A stretch of 64,000 bases of DNA from an uncultured Eubacteriales bacterium. GTDB taxonomy: Bacteria; Bacillota; Clostridia; Peptostreptococcales; Anaerovoracaceae. The notes beneath the pieces are model-generated. The model was given only the letters and a program-made list of their open reading frames with translations. It did no database searches and was not told the DNA's origin. Each line of letters opens with the position of its first letter. Position 1 is the stretch's first letter. This document shows positions 15,030 through 23,289 of this stretch, piece by piece. The stretch is taken from NCBI GenBank assembly GCA_902778585.1, contig CACYYD010000008.1, positions 1-64,000 of the forward strand, read 5' to 3'. Position numbers and translations under genes: made by a program.

Positions 15030-15057
15030 TATCTGATATATCACCATATGGTATTAT
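15026..15057 (+). promoter_or_regulatory. Promoter predicting a leaderless helicase mRNA
   Basis: The extended -10 TGGTATTAT (15049-15057) ends 6 nt before ATG 15064, and no ribosome-binding site lies between. TTGATA (15026-15031) could be a -35 but with a 20-bp spacer. Transcription from this -10 would start at about the A of the ATG. Confidence 0.45.
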
Positions 15058-15063
15058 TTGAAT

Positions 15064-16788
15064 ATGGCAAGCATAGACAGGTTTGATTTCAATATCAGTG
15101 CAGTAGGAGACATAAGAGCTCTCAAACGTTATAACACGATGGTCGGTGAAAACTGGCCCGTTGTTTATGTGCTGAATAATGATGGAGAGGCTTATGTCGG
15201 CGAGACCGTAAATGCTGCAAGGAGGACCGAACAGCATTTGGCCAATGCGGCAAAACAGAATCTTACAGAGATCCGCATCATTTCGGATAAGGATTTCAAC
15301 AAGTCTGTAGTGCTCGACCTTGAGTCATATCTTATAAAGCATATGGCCGCCGATGGAAAGTACAGGCTTCTGAACGGCAACAACGGAATTCAGGATCACG
15401 ATTATTACGAAAGAAGCGTATATGAGGATAAGTTTAGGATCATCTGGAATAAACTCAGGAAGTTGGGTGTTGTAAGCCGTTCCATAGAGGATATAGAAAA
15501 CTCTGAGCTGTATAAGTATTCGCCATACAAGTCACTTGGCAGCGAGCAGTTCCATACTGAGATGGAGATACTGCAGGCACTCGAACAATACAGACACAGT
15601 GAAAATGGTGCCAGGATAATCGTTACGGGAGGAGCTGGTACCGGCAAGACGATCCTTGCGATATATCTGATAAAACTCTTTGCAGATATAAACAGCAAAG
15701 GCGCTGAAGAGACTGACCCTGACGACTACCTTGATGAAGACATGGAGGTAGTCTATGCGGCAGAGCGTATCGATAACATCGAAAAAATCGGCATAGTCTT
15801 TCCGCAGAAGTCGCTCAGGTCTTCACTGAAGGATGTTTTCAGAGGCATCAAGTCTCTGAGCCCTGACATGGTTCTCGATACGACCGATGTGGTCAATAAT
15901 TATCTGGAGACAGGGGAGAAGTACGACCTTCTTATAGTGGATGAGGCACACAGACTTAAGTGCAGAAACAAAGGTCATCTGTCGTTCTATGGCAGATTCG
16001 ATAAGTGCAATGAGAATCTCGGCTTGGATAAAATGACCGGTACCGAACTGGACTGGATATACAAGTGCAGCCGCAACCAGATAATCTTCAGAGATGAACT
16101 TCAGACCATAAGACCGTGTGATATCGATGCCGGGGATTTCAAGGAAATCACTGAGGAACGCTACCCAAGCAATGTCGTTTATCAAGCGCTGTCAACTCAG
16201 TGGAGGTGCCTTGGCGGCAACGGATACATAGATTACCTTCGCAAGATAATGAGCGGCACGGCGACAGAGTATCAGAAGGTAGAGCACTATGACTTCAGGC
16301 TATATGATGATGTCGGCAAAATGCATGAAGACATAAAGCGTCTAAACGAAGAGTATGGCCTTTGTCGTATGGCTGCGGGCTATGCGTGGAAGTGGGTCAC
16401 CAAGAAGGACAAGAAAGCATATGACATAGTCATTGGTGACACAAAACTCAGATGGAATTCAACTTATGATAACTGGATCACAACGCCTAACGCGGTGAAC
16501 GAAGTAGGTTGCATCCACACCGTGCAGGGCTATGACCTCAATTACCTTGGAGTCATTATCGGAGAAGACATCAAGTACGATCCTGAGACAAACACCATAT
16601 ATGCAGACAAGGACTGCTACTTTGATCAGCAGGGAAAGTCCGGCGTAGCCAATGACCCGGAGGCGCTGAGAGAATATCTGCTGAACATATACATAACACT
16701 TATGACACGAGGTATCCGCGGTACATTTGTATATGTATGCGACCCGGCGCTGAGGGAATACATGGCGCGATTCATAGATAAGGCTTAA
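15064..16788 (+). CDS. GIY-YIG nuclease-DUF2075 helicase fusion
   Basis: The product is 574 residues. Residues about 30-100 form a GIY-YIG nuclease (VYVL, YVGET, then Arg and Glu-rich helices). The rest is a DUF2075 superfamily-1 P-loop domain with Walker A GGAGTGKT (starting near 189), Walker B LLIVDEAHRL (DE at 293-294) and C-terminal motifs HTVQGYDL and YITLMTRGIRGTFVY typical of SF1 helicases. The pairing suggests DNA cleavage coupled to ATP-driven translocation, as in restriction-like defence genes. There is no ribosome-binding site; see the promoter entry. Confidence 0.85.
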   Translation: MASIDRFDFNISAVGDIRALKRYNTMVGENWPVVYVLNNDGEAYVGETVNAARRTEQHLANAAKQNLTEIRIISDKDFNKSVVLDLESYLIKHMAADGKYRLLNGNNGIQDHDYYERSVYEDKFRIIWNKLRKLGVVSRSIEDIENSELYKYSPYKSLGSEQFHTEMEILQALEQYRHSENGARIIVTGGAGTGKTILAIYLIKLFADINSKGAEETDPDDYLDEDMEVVYAAERIDNIEKIGIVFPQKSLRSSLKDVFRGIKSLSPDMVLDTTDVVNNYLETGEKYDLLIVDEAHRLKCRNKGHLSFYGRFDKCNENLGLDKMTGTELDWIYKCSRNQIIFRDELQTIRPCDIDAGDFKEITEERYPSNVVYQALSTQWRCLGGNGYIDYLRKIMSGTATEYQKVEHYDFRLYDDVGKMHEDIKRLNEEYGLCRMAAGYAWKWVTKKDKKAYDIVIGDTKLRWNSTYDNWITTPNAVNEVGCIHTVQGYDLNYLGVIIGEDIKYDPETNTIYADKDCYFDQQGKSGVANDPEALREYLLNIYITLMTRGIRGTFVYVCDPALREYMARFIDKA

Positions 16789-16805
16789 AAGAAAAGCATG
16801 TCTTG

Positions 16806-17090
16806 ATGGGATTATTCCATATGAACATAGATAGTGTGATTGGCTATTTAGCAATAATCAATATCGTGACATTTTGTCTTTATGGCATGGACAAGTCAGC
16901 TGCAGTGAAAGATAAGAGGCGTATACCAAATCGGGTACTTCTCGCTCTTGCTGCAGTAGGTGGATCAATAGGAGCGTGGGCAGGCATGTACACGTTCAGG
17001 CATAAAACTCAAAAGTGGTATTACACGATCACAGTTCCGGTGTTATTGCTCCTGCAGATAACGCTGATTGTGCTTCTGATGAACCGCTGA
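16806..17090 (+). CDS. DUF1294 membrane protein
   Basis: The product is 94 residues with three hydrophobic helices. It carries the DUF1294 hallmarks YGMDKSAA and RRIPNRVLLALAAVGGSIGA, then the FRHKTQKWYY turn. Function unknown; the family is widespread as small inner-membrane proteins, sometimes fused to cold-shock or nuclease domains. The start is uncertain (TTG 16803, ATG 16806 or ATG 16821), as no ribosome-binding site is strong. Confidence 0.8.
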   Translation: MGLFHMNIDSVIGYLAIINIVTFCLYGMDKSAAVKDKRRIPNRVLLALAAVGGSIGAWAGMYTFRHKTQKWYYTITVPVLLLLQITLIVLLMNR

Positions 17091-17107
17091 TGAAGAGGGG
17101 CAGAGAT

Positions 17108-17680
17108 ATGGAATTCCGACAGGCAAGAATAAAAGACATAGATGGTATAAAAGCACTGCTCAGAAAGTATCACCGTGATACGATTTCAGATGAAGATCGT
17201 CCGGACGGTTTTGTTACTACGGCAATAACTGATGAACAGCTGACGGAACTTATCGAGAAAGAGGATGGTGTCACGATCATTGCTGAGCCATCGGAGAGCG
17301 GTCCTGACAGAGTCCTTGGTTTCTGCTTCGCCGCACCGTGGGAGTTCTGGTCGGCATGGCCTCTTTTCAGACACATGATTGACATCATCCCTGAGTACGA
17401 ATTTGAAGGAGAGAAACTTGTACTGAGTGATACATATCAGTACGGTCCGATGTGTGTTGACAGGTCTATACGCGGCACCGGAGCATTTGAGAAACTGTTC
17501 TTTACAAGCCTTCATCAGTTTAAGGACAGATTCCCGATCATGCTGACATTCGTTAATCAGATCAATAAGAGGTCTGAGAATGCGCATACCAACAAAGCTC
17601 ATATGCAGACCATCGGGACATTCGATTTCGGAGGCAATCACTATTATCTGATGGGTATACGCACGGATTATTCTGAGTAA
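17108..17680 (+). CDS. GNAT family N-acetyltransferase
   Basis: The product is 190 residues from ATG 17108 (GAGGGGC upstream). Beginning MEFRQARIKDIDGIKALLRK is a standard GNAT N-terminus. YGPMCVDRSIRGTGAFEKLF holds the acetyl-CoA loop (R-G-T-G-A). The late strands MLTFVNQINKRSENAHTNKA resemble acetyltransferases acting on small amines or peptides. The substrate is not predictable. It follows the DUF1294 gene without a terminator. Confidence 0.75.
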   Translation: MEFRQARIKDIDGIKALLRKYHRDTISDEDRPDGFVTTAITDEQLTELIEKEDGVTIIAEPSESGPDRVLGFCFAAPWEFWSAWPLFRHMIDIIPEYEFEGEKLVLSDTYQYGPMCVDRSIRGTGAFEKLFFTSLHQFKDRFPIMLTFVNQINKRSENAHTNKAHMQTIGTFDFGGNHYYLMGIRTDYSE

Positions 17681-17721
17681 TACGTAGCAAGCAAACATAG
17701 AAATAGAGGCACAGCATATTA

Positions 17722-18576
17722 ATGAGCAAAATCATTTACATAGCACTTGAATACTTTCTTGTTTATTCATTCCTGGGATGGTGCACTGAGGTTGCCTACC
17801 AGGCGGTGAAAAGAGGACAGATCATAAACCGTGGCTTTCTGAATGGCCCGGTTTGTCCTATATACGGATTTGGCGTGCTGGCCGTCTTCCGCATGCTTGA
17901 GGCTGCGGGCAAGGAGGACCTGCATGTGCAGAATGCTTTCATGGTGTTCATATTTGGCGTGGTCCTTGCTACGGCGATAGAACTGTTTGGCGGCTGGGCG
18001 CTCGACAAGCTCTTCCATGCGAGATGGTGGGATTACTCCGACCAGCCATTCAATCTGCATGGATATATATGCCTAGAATTCAGCATCATCTGGGGTCTTG
18101 GGATACTGCTCGTCGTAAGAGGGGTCAACCCTGCGGTGACGCATGCCTTAAGTCTTGTGCCTGAGCGTGTAGGCTGGGTCCTCATTGCGATCTTCATGGC
18201 CGTATTTGTTGCAGATCTCATTATCTCTGTACTGGTAATGACAGGCCTCAACAAGAGGATGGCAGAGATAGATGAAATGAGAGAAAAGATGCGGGTAGTA
18301 AGCAATGATCTTAGCGAAAGGATCGGCACCCGTGCCATTGACACTGCGCAGCATATCGATGAGGCAAAAGTGCAGGCCTCGCTTGCAAAGACTGAGGCGA
18401 GATCACGTGTGGATCAGAAACGTGAGGAGTATGAGTCAAGGCGCCGTGACCTGATCGCAAAGATCAGAGCCAGCAGGCACTTCGGCGCAGGCAGGCTGCT
18501 GAGGGCCTTCCCTGAAATGAAGCACAGAGACTATCCGGATATTGTCGAGATGATCAAAGCCGAACTGCAGAAATAG
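17722..18576 (+). CDS. Putative ABC-transporter type IV (CmpB-like) membrane protein
   Basis: The product is 284 residues. Five or six helices span residues 1-185, with the family motifs YSFLGWCTEVAY, NRGFLNGPVCPIYGFG and WWDYSDQPFNLHGYICLEFS. The last 90 residues are a charged helical cytoplasmic tail with a coiled coil. This matches PF06541 (ABC_trans_CmpB), whose transport role is only predicted. No ATPase gene is adjacent. Confidence 0.85.
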   Translation: MSKIIYIALEYFLVYSFLGWCTEVAYQAVKRGQIINRGFLNGPVCPIYGFGVLAVFRMLEAAGKEDLHVQNAFMVFIFGVVLATAIELFGGWALDKLFHARWWDYSDQPFNLHGYICLEFSIIWGLGILLVVRGVNPAVTHALSLVPERVGWVLIAIFMAVFVADLIISVLVMTGLNKRMAEIDEMREKMRVVSNDLSERIGTRAIDTAQHIDEAKVQASLAKTEARSRVDQKREEYESRRRDLIAKIRASRHFGAGRLLRAFPEMKHRDYPDIVEMIKAELQK

Positions 18577-18604
18577 AAAAATACTTTTTGATGTTATACT
18601 TGAG

Positions 18605-18709
18605 ATGGCAGACGACATATGCCATGGATGCCAGATGCAGGAGTTTGGCCCGTACTACGATCCTGACTGGGACAGAAAGTACTGCTGGCACCGCTGGAAA
18701 AATAATTAA
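18605..18709 (+). CDS. 34-residue Cys/Trp-rich small protein
   Basis: A short frame encodes MADDICHGCQMQEFGPYYDP followed by DWDRKYCWHRWKNN. CxxC plus Cys/His in the tail suggests a small metal- or Fe-S-binding protein. The ribosome-binding site is weak (ACTTGAG). It sits 12 bp upstream of the ferredoxin-nitroreductase gene, to which it may be functionally linked. It could instead be the end of a decayed gene. Confidence 0.45.
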   Translation: MADDICHGCQMQEFGPYYDPDWDRKYCWHRWKNN

Positions 18710-18721
18710 GGGGGACCTGAG

Positions 18722-19489
18722 ATGAATCCGATACTTATAAACGAAGAAAAATGTATAGGCTGCGGACTTTGCATCAGCGACTGCGTGAGCAGCTACCTGT
18801 ACCTTGAGAACGGCAAGGCTCACGCGAGCACTGCAGGCTGCATCGAGTGCGGCCACTGCTACGCTATATGCCCGCAGGGAGCTGTCACCATCGCGGGTTA
18901 CGACTGTGCTGACGAGCCGGTCGTGCCTATGACAGAAATCCCTTCAGACACATTGCTGAAGGCGATGAAGAGCAGAAGGACCATAAGGCAGTATGAAGAC
19001 CGTGCGGTAGAGCAGGAGAAGATAGACAAGATACTCGAGGCCGGCAGATACAGCCCGACGGGCGGCAACAGCCAGAACGTCTCATATATCATTCTGGGAA
19101 GCAAGCAGGCAGAGGCTGAAGCCATCGCTGTCGATCTCTTCCGCAAGGGAACGAGCCTTCCGAGGCGCATCGAAGCCTTCGCAAAGAGGCTCAATATATC
19201 TGACGATTTTTTCTTCAAGGGAGCGCCTTTGGTCATACTTGTGACCGGAAGCAGCAAGACAGACACTGGTCTTGCGAGCGCGTACATGGAGATCATGGCG
19301 GAGAGCCTGGGCCTTGGAGTCCTCTTCAGCGGCTTCTTCGTGACATGCACAAAGCTCAGCGCAAAGCTCCGCAAGCTCATAAAGCTGCCGAGAGGTCACA
19401 AGGTGAGGACGTGCATGATCATCGGATATCCGGCTGTTAAGTACCAGAAGATAGTACCGAGAAAGGCTCTGAAAGCAAAAACATTGTAA
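18722..19489 (+). CDS. Ferredoxin-nitroreductase fusion protein
   Basis: The product is 255 residues. Two 4Fe-4S motifs fill the N-terminus (CIGCGLCISDC and CIECGHCYAICP). An FMN-dependent nitroreductase domain follows (about 75-255) with RRTIRQYEDRAV at the FMN-binding start and ARYSPTGGNSQN-like residues (GRYSPTGGNSQN). Such fusions reduce nitro compounds, quinones or flavins using ferredoxin electrons in anaerobes. AAGGGGG precedes the start. A terminator follows. Confidence 0.88.
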   Translation: MNPILINEEKCIGCGLCISDCVSSYLYLENGKAHASTAGCIECGHCYAICPQGAVTIAGYDCADEPVVPMTEIPSDTLLKAMKSRRTIRQYEDRAVEQEKIDKILEAGRYSPTGGNSQNVSYIILGSKQAEAEAIAVDLFRKGTSLPRRIEAFAKRLNISDDFFFKGAPLVILVTGSSKTDTGLASAYMEIMAESLGLGVLFSGFFVTCTKLSAKLRKLIKLPRGHKVRTCMIIGYPAVKYQKIVPRKALKAKTL

Positions 19490-19510
19490 ATAAAACTGCA
19501 GATGAAAATG

Positions 19511-19541
19511 AGGCAGGCTCCGTGAGGAGACCTGCCTTTTT
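19511..19541 (+). terminator. Intrinsic terminator
   Basis: AGGCAGG (19511-19517) pairs with CCTGCCT (19531-19537), followed by a T-tract. Confidence 0.8.
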
Positions 19542-19578
19542 CAGTGTGTTTCAATGCGTTAAAAATACGGATAATATG

Positions 19579-19587
19579 TGGTAAAAT
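19579..19587 (+). promoter_or_regulatory. Extended -10 promoter of the antiporter gene
   Basis: TGGTAAAAT (TG-N-TAAAAT) lies 9 nt before an ATG at 19597 and 45 nt before the preferred start at 19633. No convincing -35 is visible. Confidence 0.5.
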
Positions 19588-19632
19588 CGACGTAGAATGA
19601 TTCTTTCAGAAAGAAGGGTTTACGAGACAAAA

Positions 19633-20682
19633 ATGAAATATCTGTACATACTGCTTGTGTTTGTTCCGGTTACTATCGCCGGCAAGGTTATGGGCATGTC
19701 TGACGCGATGCTTTTCGTGTGCAGCTCCCTTGCCATCGTTCCGCTGGCGGGCATCATGGGAAAGAGCACCGACTCGATCGCCTGCTTCTGCGGACAAAAG
19801 GTCGGCGGACTTCTCAACGCCACATTCGGCAACGCGACTGAGCTTATCATCGCATTCGTCGCGATGAAGGAGGGCCTCTTCGACGTAGTGAAGGCATCTC
19901 TCGCGGGTTCGGTCATCGGCAATATACTGCTGGTCCTCGGACTGTCGATGCTGACCGGCGGCCTGAAGTACAAGACACAGGAATTCAATAAATCTTCCAT
20001 AAATATGACATCAAGCATGCTGCTTCTTTCGGTGCTTGGACTGTCGATCCCGGCTATCTTCACACACACTCTGCCTGAAGAAGCCCTGACGGCGCAGTAC
20101 GAGGGACTAAATATCATCATCGCCGTTCTGATGCTGCTCGTATACGTGATGCAGTTTGTGTTCTCTTTCGTGACACACCGCTATCTGTATGAGGAGACGG
20201 TGCCGAAAGATGAAGAGGAAGCTCCTAAGCAGAGCCTGCCGGCAGCCATCGCGATGCTGATCGCTTCGACTGTCTGTATCGCCATCATATCCGAGCTCTT
20301 TGTGGGCACCATCGAGCCTATGGCCGACAGCGCGGGCCTGTCCAAGACCTTTGTCGGCATAATCCTGGTACCTATCATTGGAAACGCCGCCGAGCATTCA
20401 TCGGCCATCATCATGGCTTTGAAGAACAAGATGAACGCGGCTGTCGAGATAGCGCTCGGATCGAGCCTTCAGATAGTGCTCTTCGTTGTGCCGGTCCTGA
20501 TACTGCTGAGCCTCTTCTTCACTCCGATGAGTATCGTGTTCACACCGTTCGAACTCGTTGCGGTCACGGCGGCTGTGCTGATCGCAAACCGTGTCGCATC
20601 GGACGGAGAGTCGAACTGGCTTGAGGGTCTGCAGCTCGTCACGGTCTATATCATGATAGGCGCGGCGTTCTTCTTCGTATAA
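19633..20682 (+). CDS. cax: Calcium/proton antiporter (Cax family)
   Basis: The product is 349 residues with about eleven hydrophobic helices. The two alpha-repeat signatures of the CaCA family are present: GNATELIIAFVAMKEG in the first half and GNAAEHSSAIIMALKNKM in the second, with an acidic linker (VPKDEEEAPKQ) between. It would export Ca2+ against protons. I prefer ATG 19633, which follows AGAAGGG and puts MKYLYILLVF at the N-terminus. ATG 19597 would add 12 polar residues and be nearly leaderless. Confidence 0.85.
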   Translation: MKYLYILLVFVPVTIAGKVMGMSDAMLFVCSSLAIVPLAGIMGKSTDSIACFCGQKVGGLLNATFGNATELIIAFVAMKEGLFDVVKASLAGSVIGNILLVLGLSMLTGGLKYKTQEFNKSSINMTSSMLLLSVLGLSIPAIFTHTLPEEALTAQYEGLNIIIAVLMLLVYVMQFVFSFVTHRYLYEETVPKDEEEAPKQSLPAAIAMLIASTVCIAIISELFVGTIEPMADSAGLSKTFVGIILVPIIGNAAEHSSAIIMALKNKMNAAVEIALGSSLQIVLFVVPVLILLSLFFTPMSIVFTPFELVAVTAAVLIANRVASDGESNWLEGLQLVTVYIMIGAAFFFV

Positions 20683-20700
20683 AAGAGAGGGAAAATATTT

Positions 20701-21999
20701 ATGAAAACAATGAGGGATAATCTTCTGGATATATACCGCGATTTCTACGGAAACGGCTCGGATGAGACAGTTCGCGAGGTCATAAAAAGGGTGACCGGTG
20801 AGGACGAACCTGTGCGCGGATACACCTATGATACTTCGAAGCCCAGAACACCGGCGCATTCTCCGGAAAGACCGGCAGTACCTGCAGGAGGCGCTGACGG
20901 CGTGCAGGAGATAGAGACCGAGATCACGACCGAGACCGAGTACGAGGCACGCAAGAAGGCTGAGAAGAAAGAAGACGACAAGCCGAAGGAGCCTGAGAAG
21001 TCCGGCATGGAAGAACTCAACGAGCTCATCGGCCTCAAGACGGTAAAGCACGACGTGGAGGAGCTTGTCGGTCTCGCGAAGGTGATGAAGATGCGCCGCG
21101 AGAAGGGCATGAAGGAAGTCCCGGTCTCGCTGCATCTGGTGTTCTCGGGCAATCCGGGAACGGGCAAGACGACGGTCGCGAGGATACTCGCCAAGCTCTA
21201 CAAGGAGATAGGCATACTCGAGGGCGGGCAGCTTATTGAGACGGACCGCTCGGGTCTTGTCGCGGGATACGTAGGCCAGACTGCGATCAAGACGCAGAAG
21301 AAGATAGAAGAAGCGATGGGCGGCATACTCTTCATCGATGAGGCGTATACGCTCAACCAGAAGGACGAGAACTTCGGCCAGGAGGCCATCGACACCATAC
21401 TGAAGGCGATGGAGGACCACCGCGACGAACTCATCGTCATAGTGGCCGGCTACACCGAACTCATGAAGGCCTTTGTTGAGAGCAACCCGGGCCTGAAGTC
21501 CAGATTCAATAAATACCTTGAGTTCCCGGACTACACGGTCGACGAGCTCCAGCAGATATTTGAGCTCCAGTGCAGGAAGTACCAGTACAAGCTGACTGAC
21601 GAAGCCGACAAGGCCGTGCGCGAGAGGATAGTCAAGGTAGAGGCGGCAAAGGGCGAGAACTTCGCCAACGCCAGAGAGGTGCGTAACCTCTTCGAAAAGA
21701 TAATCACCAACCAGGCGGCGAGGGTGTCGCAGCTTGAGGACGTGGACGAGGAGATGCTCACCACCATCACGATCGAAGATTTTGAAGATCTCGAAGAGGT
21801 CGGAAAGGAAGAGGAGGACGGAAGCAACAGACTCCTCGAAATGATAGAGACGCTGGAGAATCTCGACAAAACGGACGGAGCTGAAGACGAAGATGATCCG
21901 TCCGAAGAGGAGGCCGGACCGGACGAAACCGTGGATGCGGTGGGCGAGACCGCTGACGAAGATGCGGAAGCGGCGGATGATGAAGAGACGGCGGAGTGA
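20701..21999 (+). CDS. AAA+ ATPase of the CbbX/SpoVK family
   Basis: The product is 432 residues. A low-complexity N-terminal linker (about 45-105) precedes one AAA+ domain with Walker A SGNPGTGKTTVA, Walker B GILFIDEAYTL, and the arginine-finger segment LKSRFNKYLEF, typical of CbbX/SpoVK proteins that remodel partner complexes. The C-terminal 60 residues are almost all Glu, Asp and Ala, an unusual acidic tail. It begins 18 bp after cax and 21 bp before the alcohol dehydrogenase gene. The client is unknown. Confidence 0.85.
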   Translation: MKTMRDNLLDIYRDFYGNGSDETVREVIKRVTGEDEPVRGYTYDTSKPRTPAHSPERPAVPAGGADGVQEIETEITTETEYEARKKAEKKEDDKPKEPEKSGMEELNELIGLKTVKHDVEELVGLAKVMKMRREKGMKEVPVSLHLVFSGNPGTGKTTVARILAKLYKEIGILEGGQLIETDRSGLVAGYVGQTAIKTQKKIEEAMGGILFIDEAYTLNQKDENFGQEAIDTILKAMEDHRDELIVIVAGYTELMKAFVESNPGLKSRFNKYLEFPDYTVDELQQIFELQCRKYQYKLTDEADKAVRERIVKVEAAKGENFANAREVRNLFEKIITNQAARVSQLEDVDEEMLTTITIEDFEDLEEVGKEEEDGSNRLLEMIETLENLDKTDGAEDEDDPSEEEAGPDETVDAVGETADEDAEAADDEETAE

Positions 22000-22020
22000 T
22001 GTACCGCCGGGGGTAGAGAG

Positions 22021-23238
22021 ATGAAAGACTTTTTCTGGGAATGTAAAACGAAGGTGCGCTTCGGCCAGGGTGCTGTCAGGGACTATCTCGCGCAGATGGT
22101 AGGGGAATTTGCGCTGCCCGGACATAACATCATGATCGGCTACGGCGGCGGATCCGTCAAAAGGAACGGCGCTTATGACGACGTTGTAGGCGTGCTTGAA
22201 TCCCTGGGATACAGCCGTGACGGGAACGCGGCAGACGGCAACATGATCGTCGAGTTCCCGGGCATCATGTCGAACCCGACGCTGAAGAGGATGCGCGAGG
22301 GCGCAGATCTCGCGTCGCTTATGGACGTGGGCCTCATAATCGCCATAGGAGGAGGCTCCGTGATGGACTGCTGCAAAGCGATCGCTGTTCAGGCACAATA
22401 CAAGGGCGATGCGTGGGAAGACTTCTGGATGAAGGGCCTTCCTATGACTCACGATGTGATCCCGTGCGGGGTCGTGGTCACCATGCCGGCGACCGGCAGC
22501 GAGGTGAACGGCTGCGCGGTCCTCACAAACGAGGACACTAAGATAAAGTGCGACAGGGATTATCCTGAGATGAATCCGGCCTTTGCGCTCATGGATCCGG
22601 CGTACACTCTTACGATGCCTGTCCGCCAGCTGAAGGCAGGCACTTTCGACATCCTTTCCCACATAATGGAGACATACTTCAGCTTTCCGCTTGAAGACAA
22701 TCCGGCCGACGATGTGTCGGAGGGGCTCATGCGCGGGCTCATAAGGGACTTCCGCGCGGCGGTGGCTGATCCCGAAGACCTGCAGGCCAGGAGCAATATA
22801 ATGTGGACGGCGTCGCTCGCCGAGAACCGCATCATAAAGACCGGTAAGTCCAAGGACTTCCAGGCGCACAACATGGAGCACCAGCTGTCGGCGTACACCA
22901 ACTGCAACCACGGTGAGGGTCTGGCTGTGCTGCATCCGGCCTATTACAGACATATATATAAGGATGGAGTGTACAAGTTTGCGCGCTTCGCCGAGAGAGT
23001 GTGGGGCATAAACGCGGCTGACTATGCGAACGATTATGATCTGGCTCTGGCGGGCATTGACGCGCTTGAGGACTTCATCAAAGAGATGGGGCTTCCGACG
23101 ACGCTGAGAGAGCTCGGCTTTGGCGATGAGGAGCGCGAGCTTCTGCCTGAGATAGCTGAGTCCTGCTTTGTTTCGCACGGAGCTTTCAGAGTGATGACCG
23201 CAGAGGAGATCCTGAAGATATACGAAAAATGCTGGTAA
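22021..23238 (+). CDS. Iron-containing alcohol dehydrogenase (butanol dehydrogenase-like)
   Basis: The product is 405 residues, a full-length group III dehydrogenase. NAD(P)-binding GYGGGSVKRNGAYDDV and IIAIGGGSVMDCCKAIA, the PATGSEVNG loop, and the metal-binding His region HNMEHQLSAYTNCNHGEGLA are visible. It resembles BdhA/YqhD NADPH-dependent enzymes that reduce aldehydes to alcohols. It lies upstream of the dehydratase pair and could recycle NAD(P)H during fermentation. A terminator follows. Confidence 0.88.
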   Translation: MKDFFWECKTKVRFGQGAVRDYLAQMVGEFALPGHNIMIGYGGGSVKRNGAYDDVVGVLESLGYSRDGNAADGNMIVEFPGIMSNPTLKRMREGADLASLMDVGLIIAIGGGSVMDCCKAIAVQAQYKGDAWEDFWMKGLPMTHDVIPCGVVVTMPATGSEVNGCAVLTNEDTKIKCDRDYPEMNPAFALMDPAYTLTMPVRQLKAGTFDILSHIMETYFSFPLEDNPADDVSEGLMRGLIRDFRAAVADPEDLQARSNIMWTASLAENRIIKTGKSKDFQAHNMEHQLSAYTNCNHGEGLAVLHPAYYRHIYKDGVYKFARFAERVWGINAADYANDYDLALAGIDALEDFIKEMGLPTTLRELGFGDEERELLPEIAESCFVSHGAFRVMTAEEILKIYEKCW

Positions 23239-23245
23239 GGATAAG

Positions 23246-23268
23246 ACCGCCCGCCGGGGCGGTTTTGT
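23246..23268 (+). terminator. Intrinsic terminator
   Basis: ACCGCCC (23246-23252) pairs with GGGCGGT (23257-23263), followed by TTTGTT. Confidence 0.8.
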
Positions 23269-23289
23269 TGTATGTAAGAGGGGGCGCTT

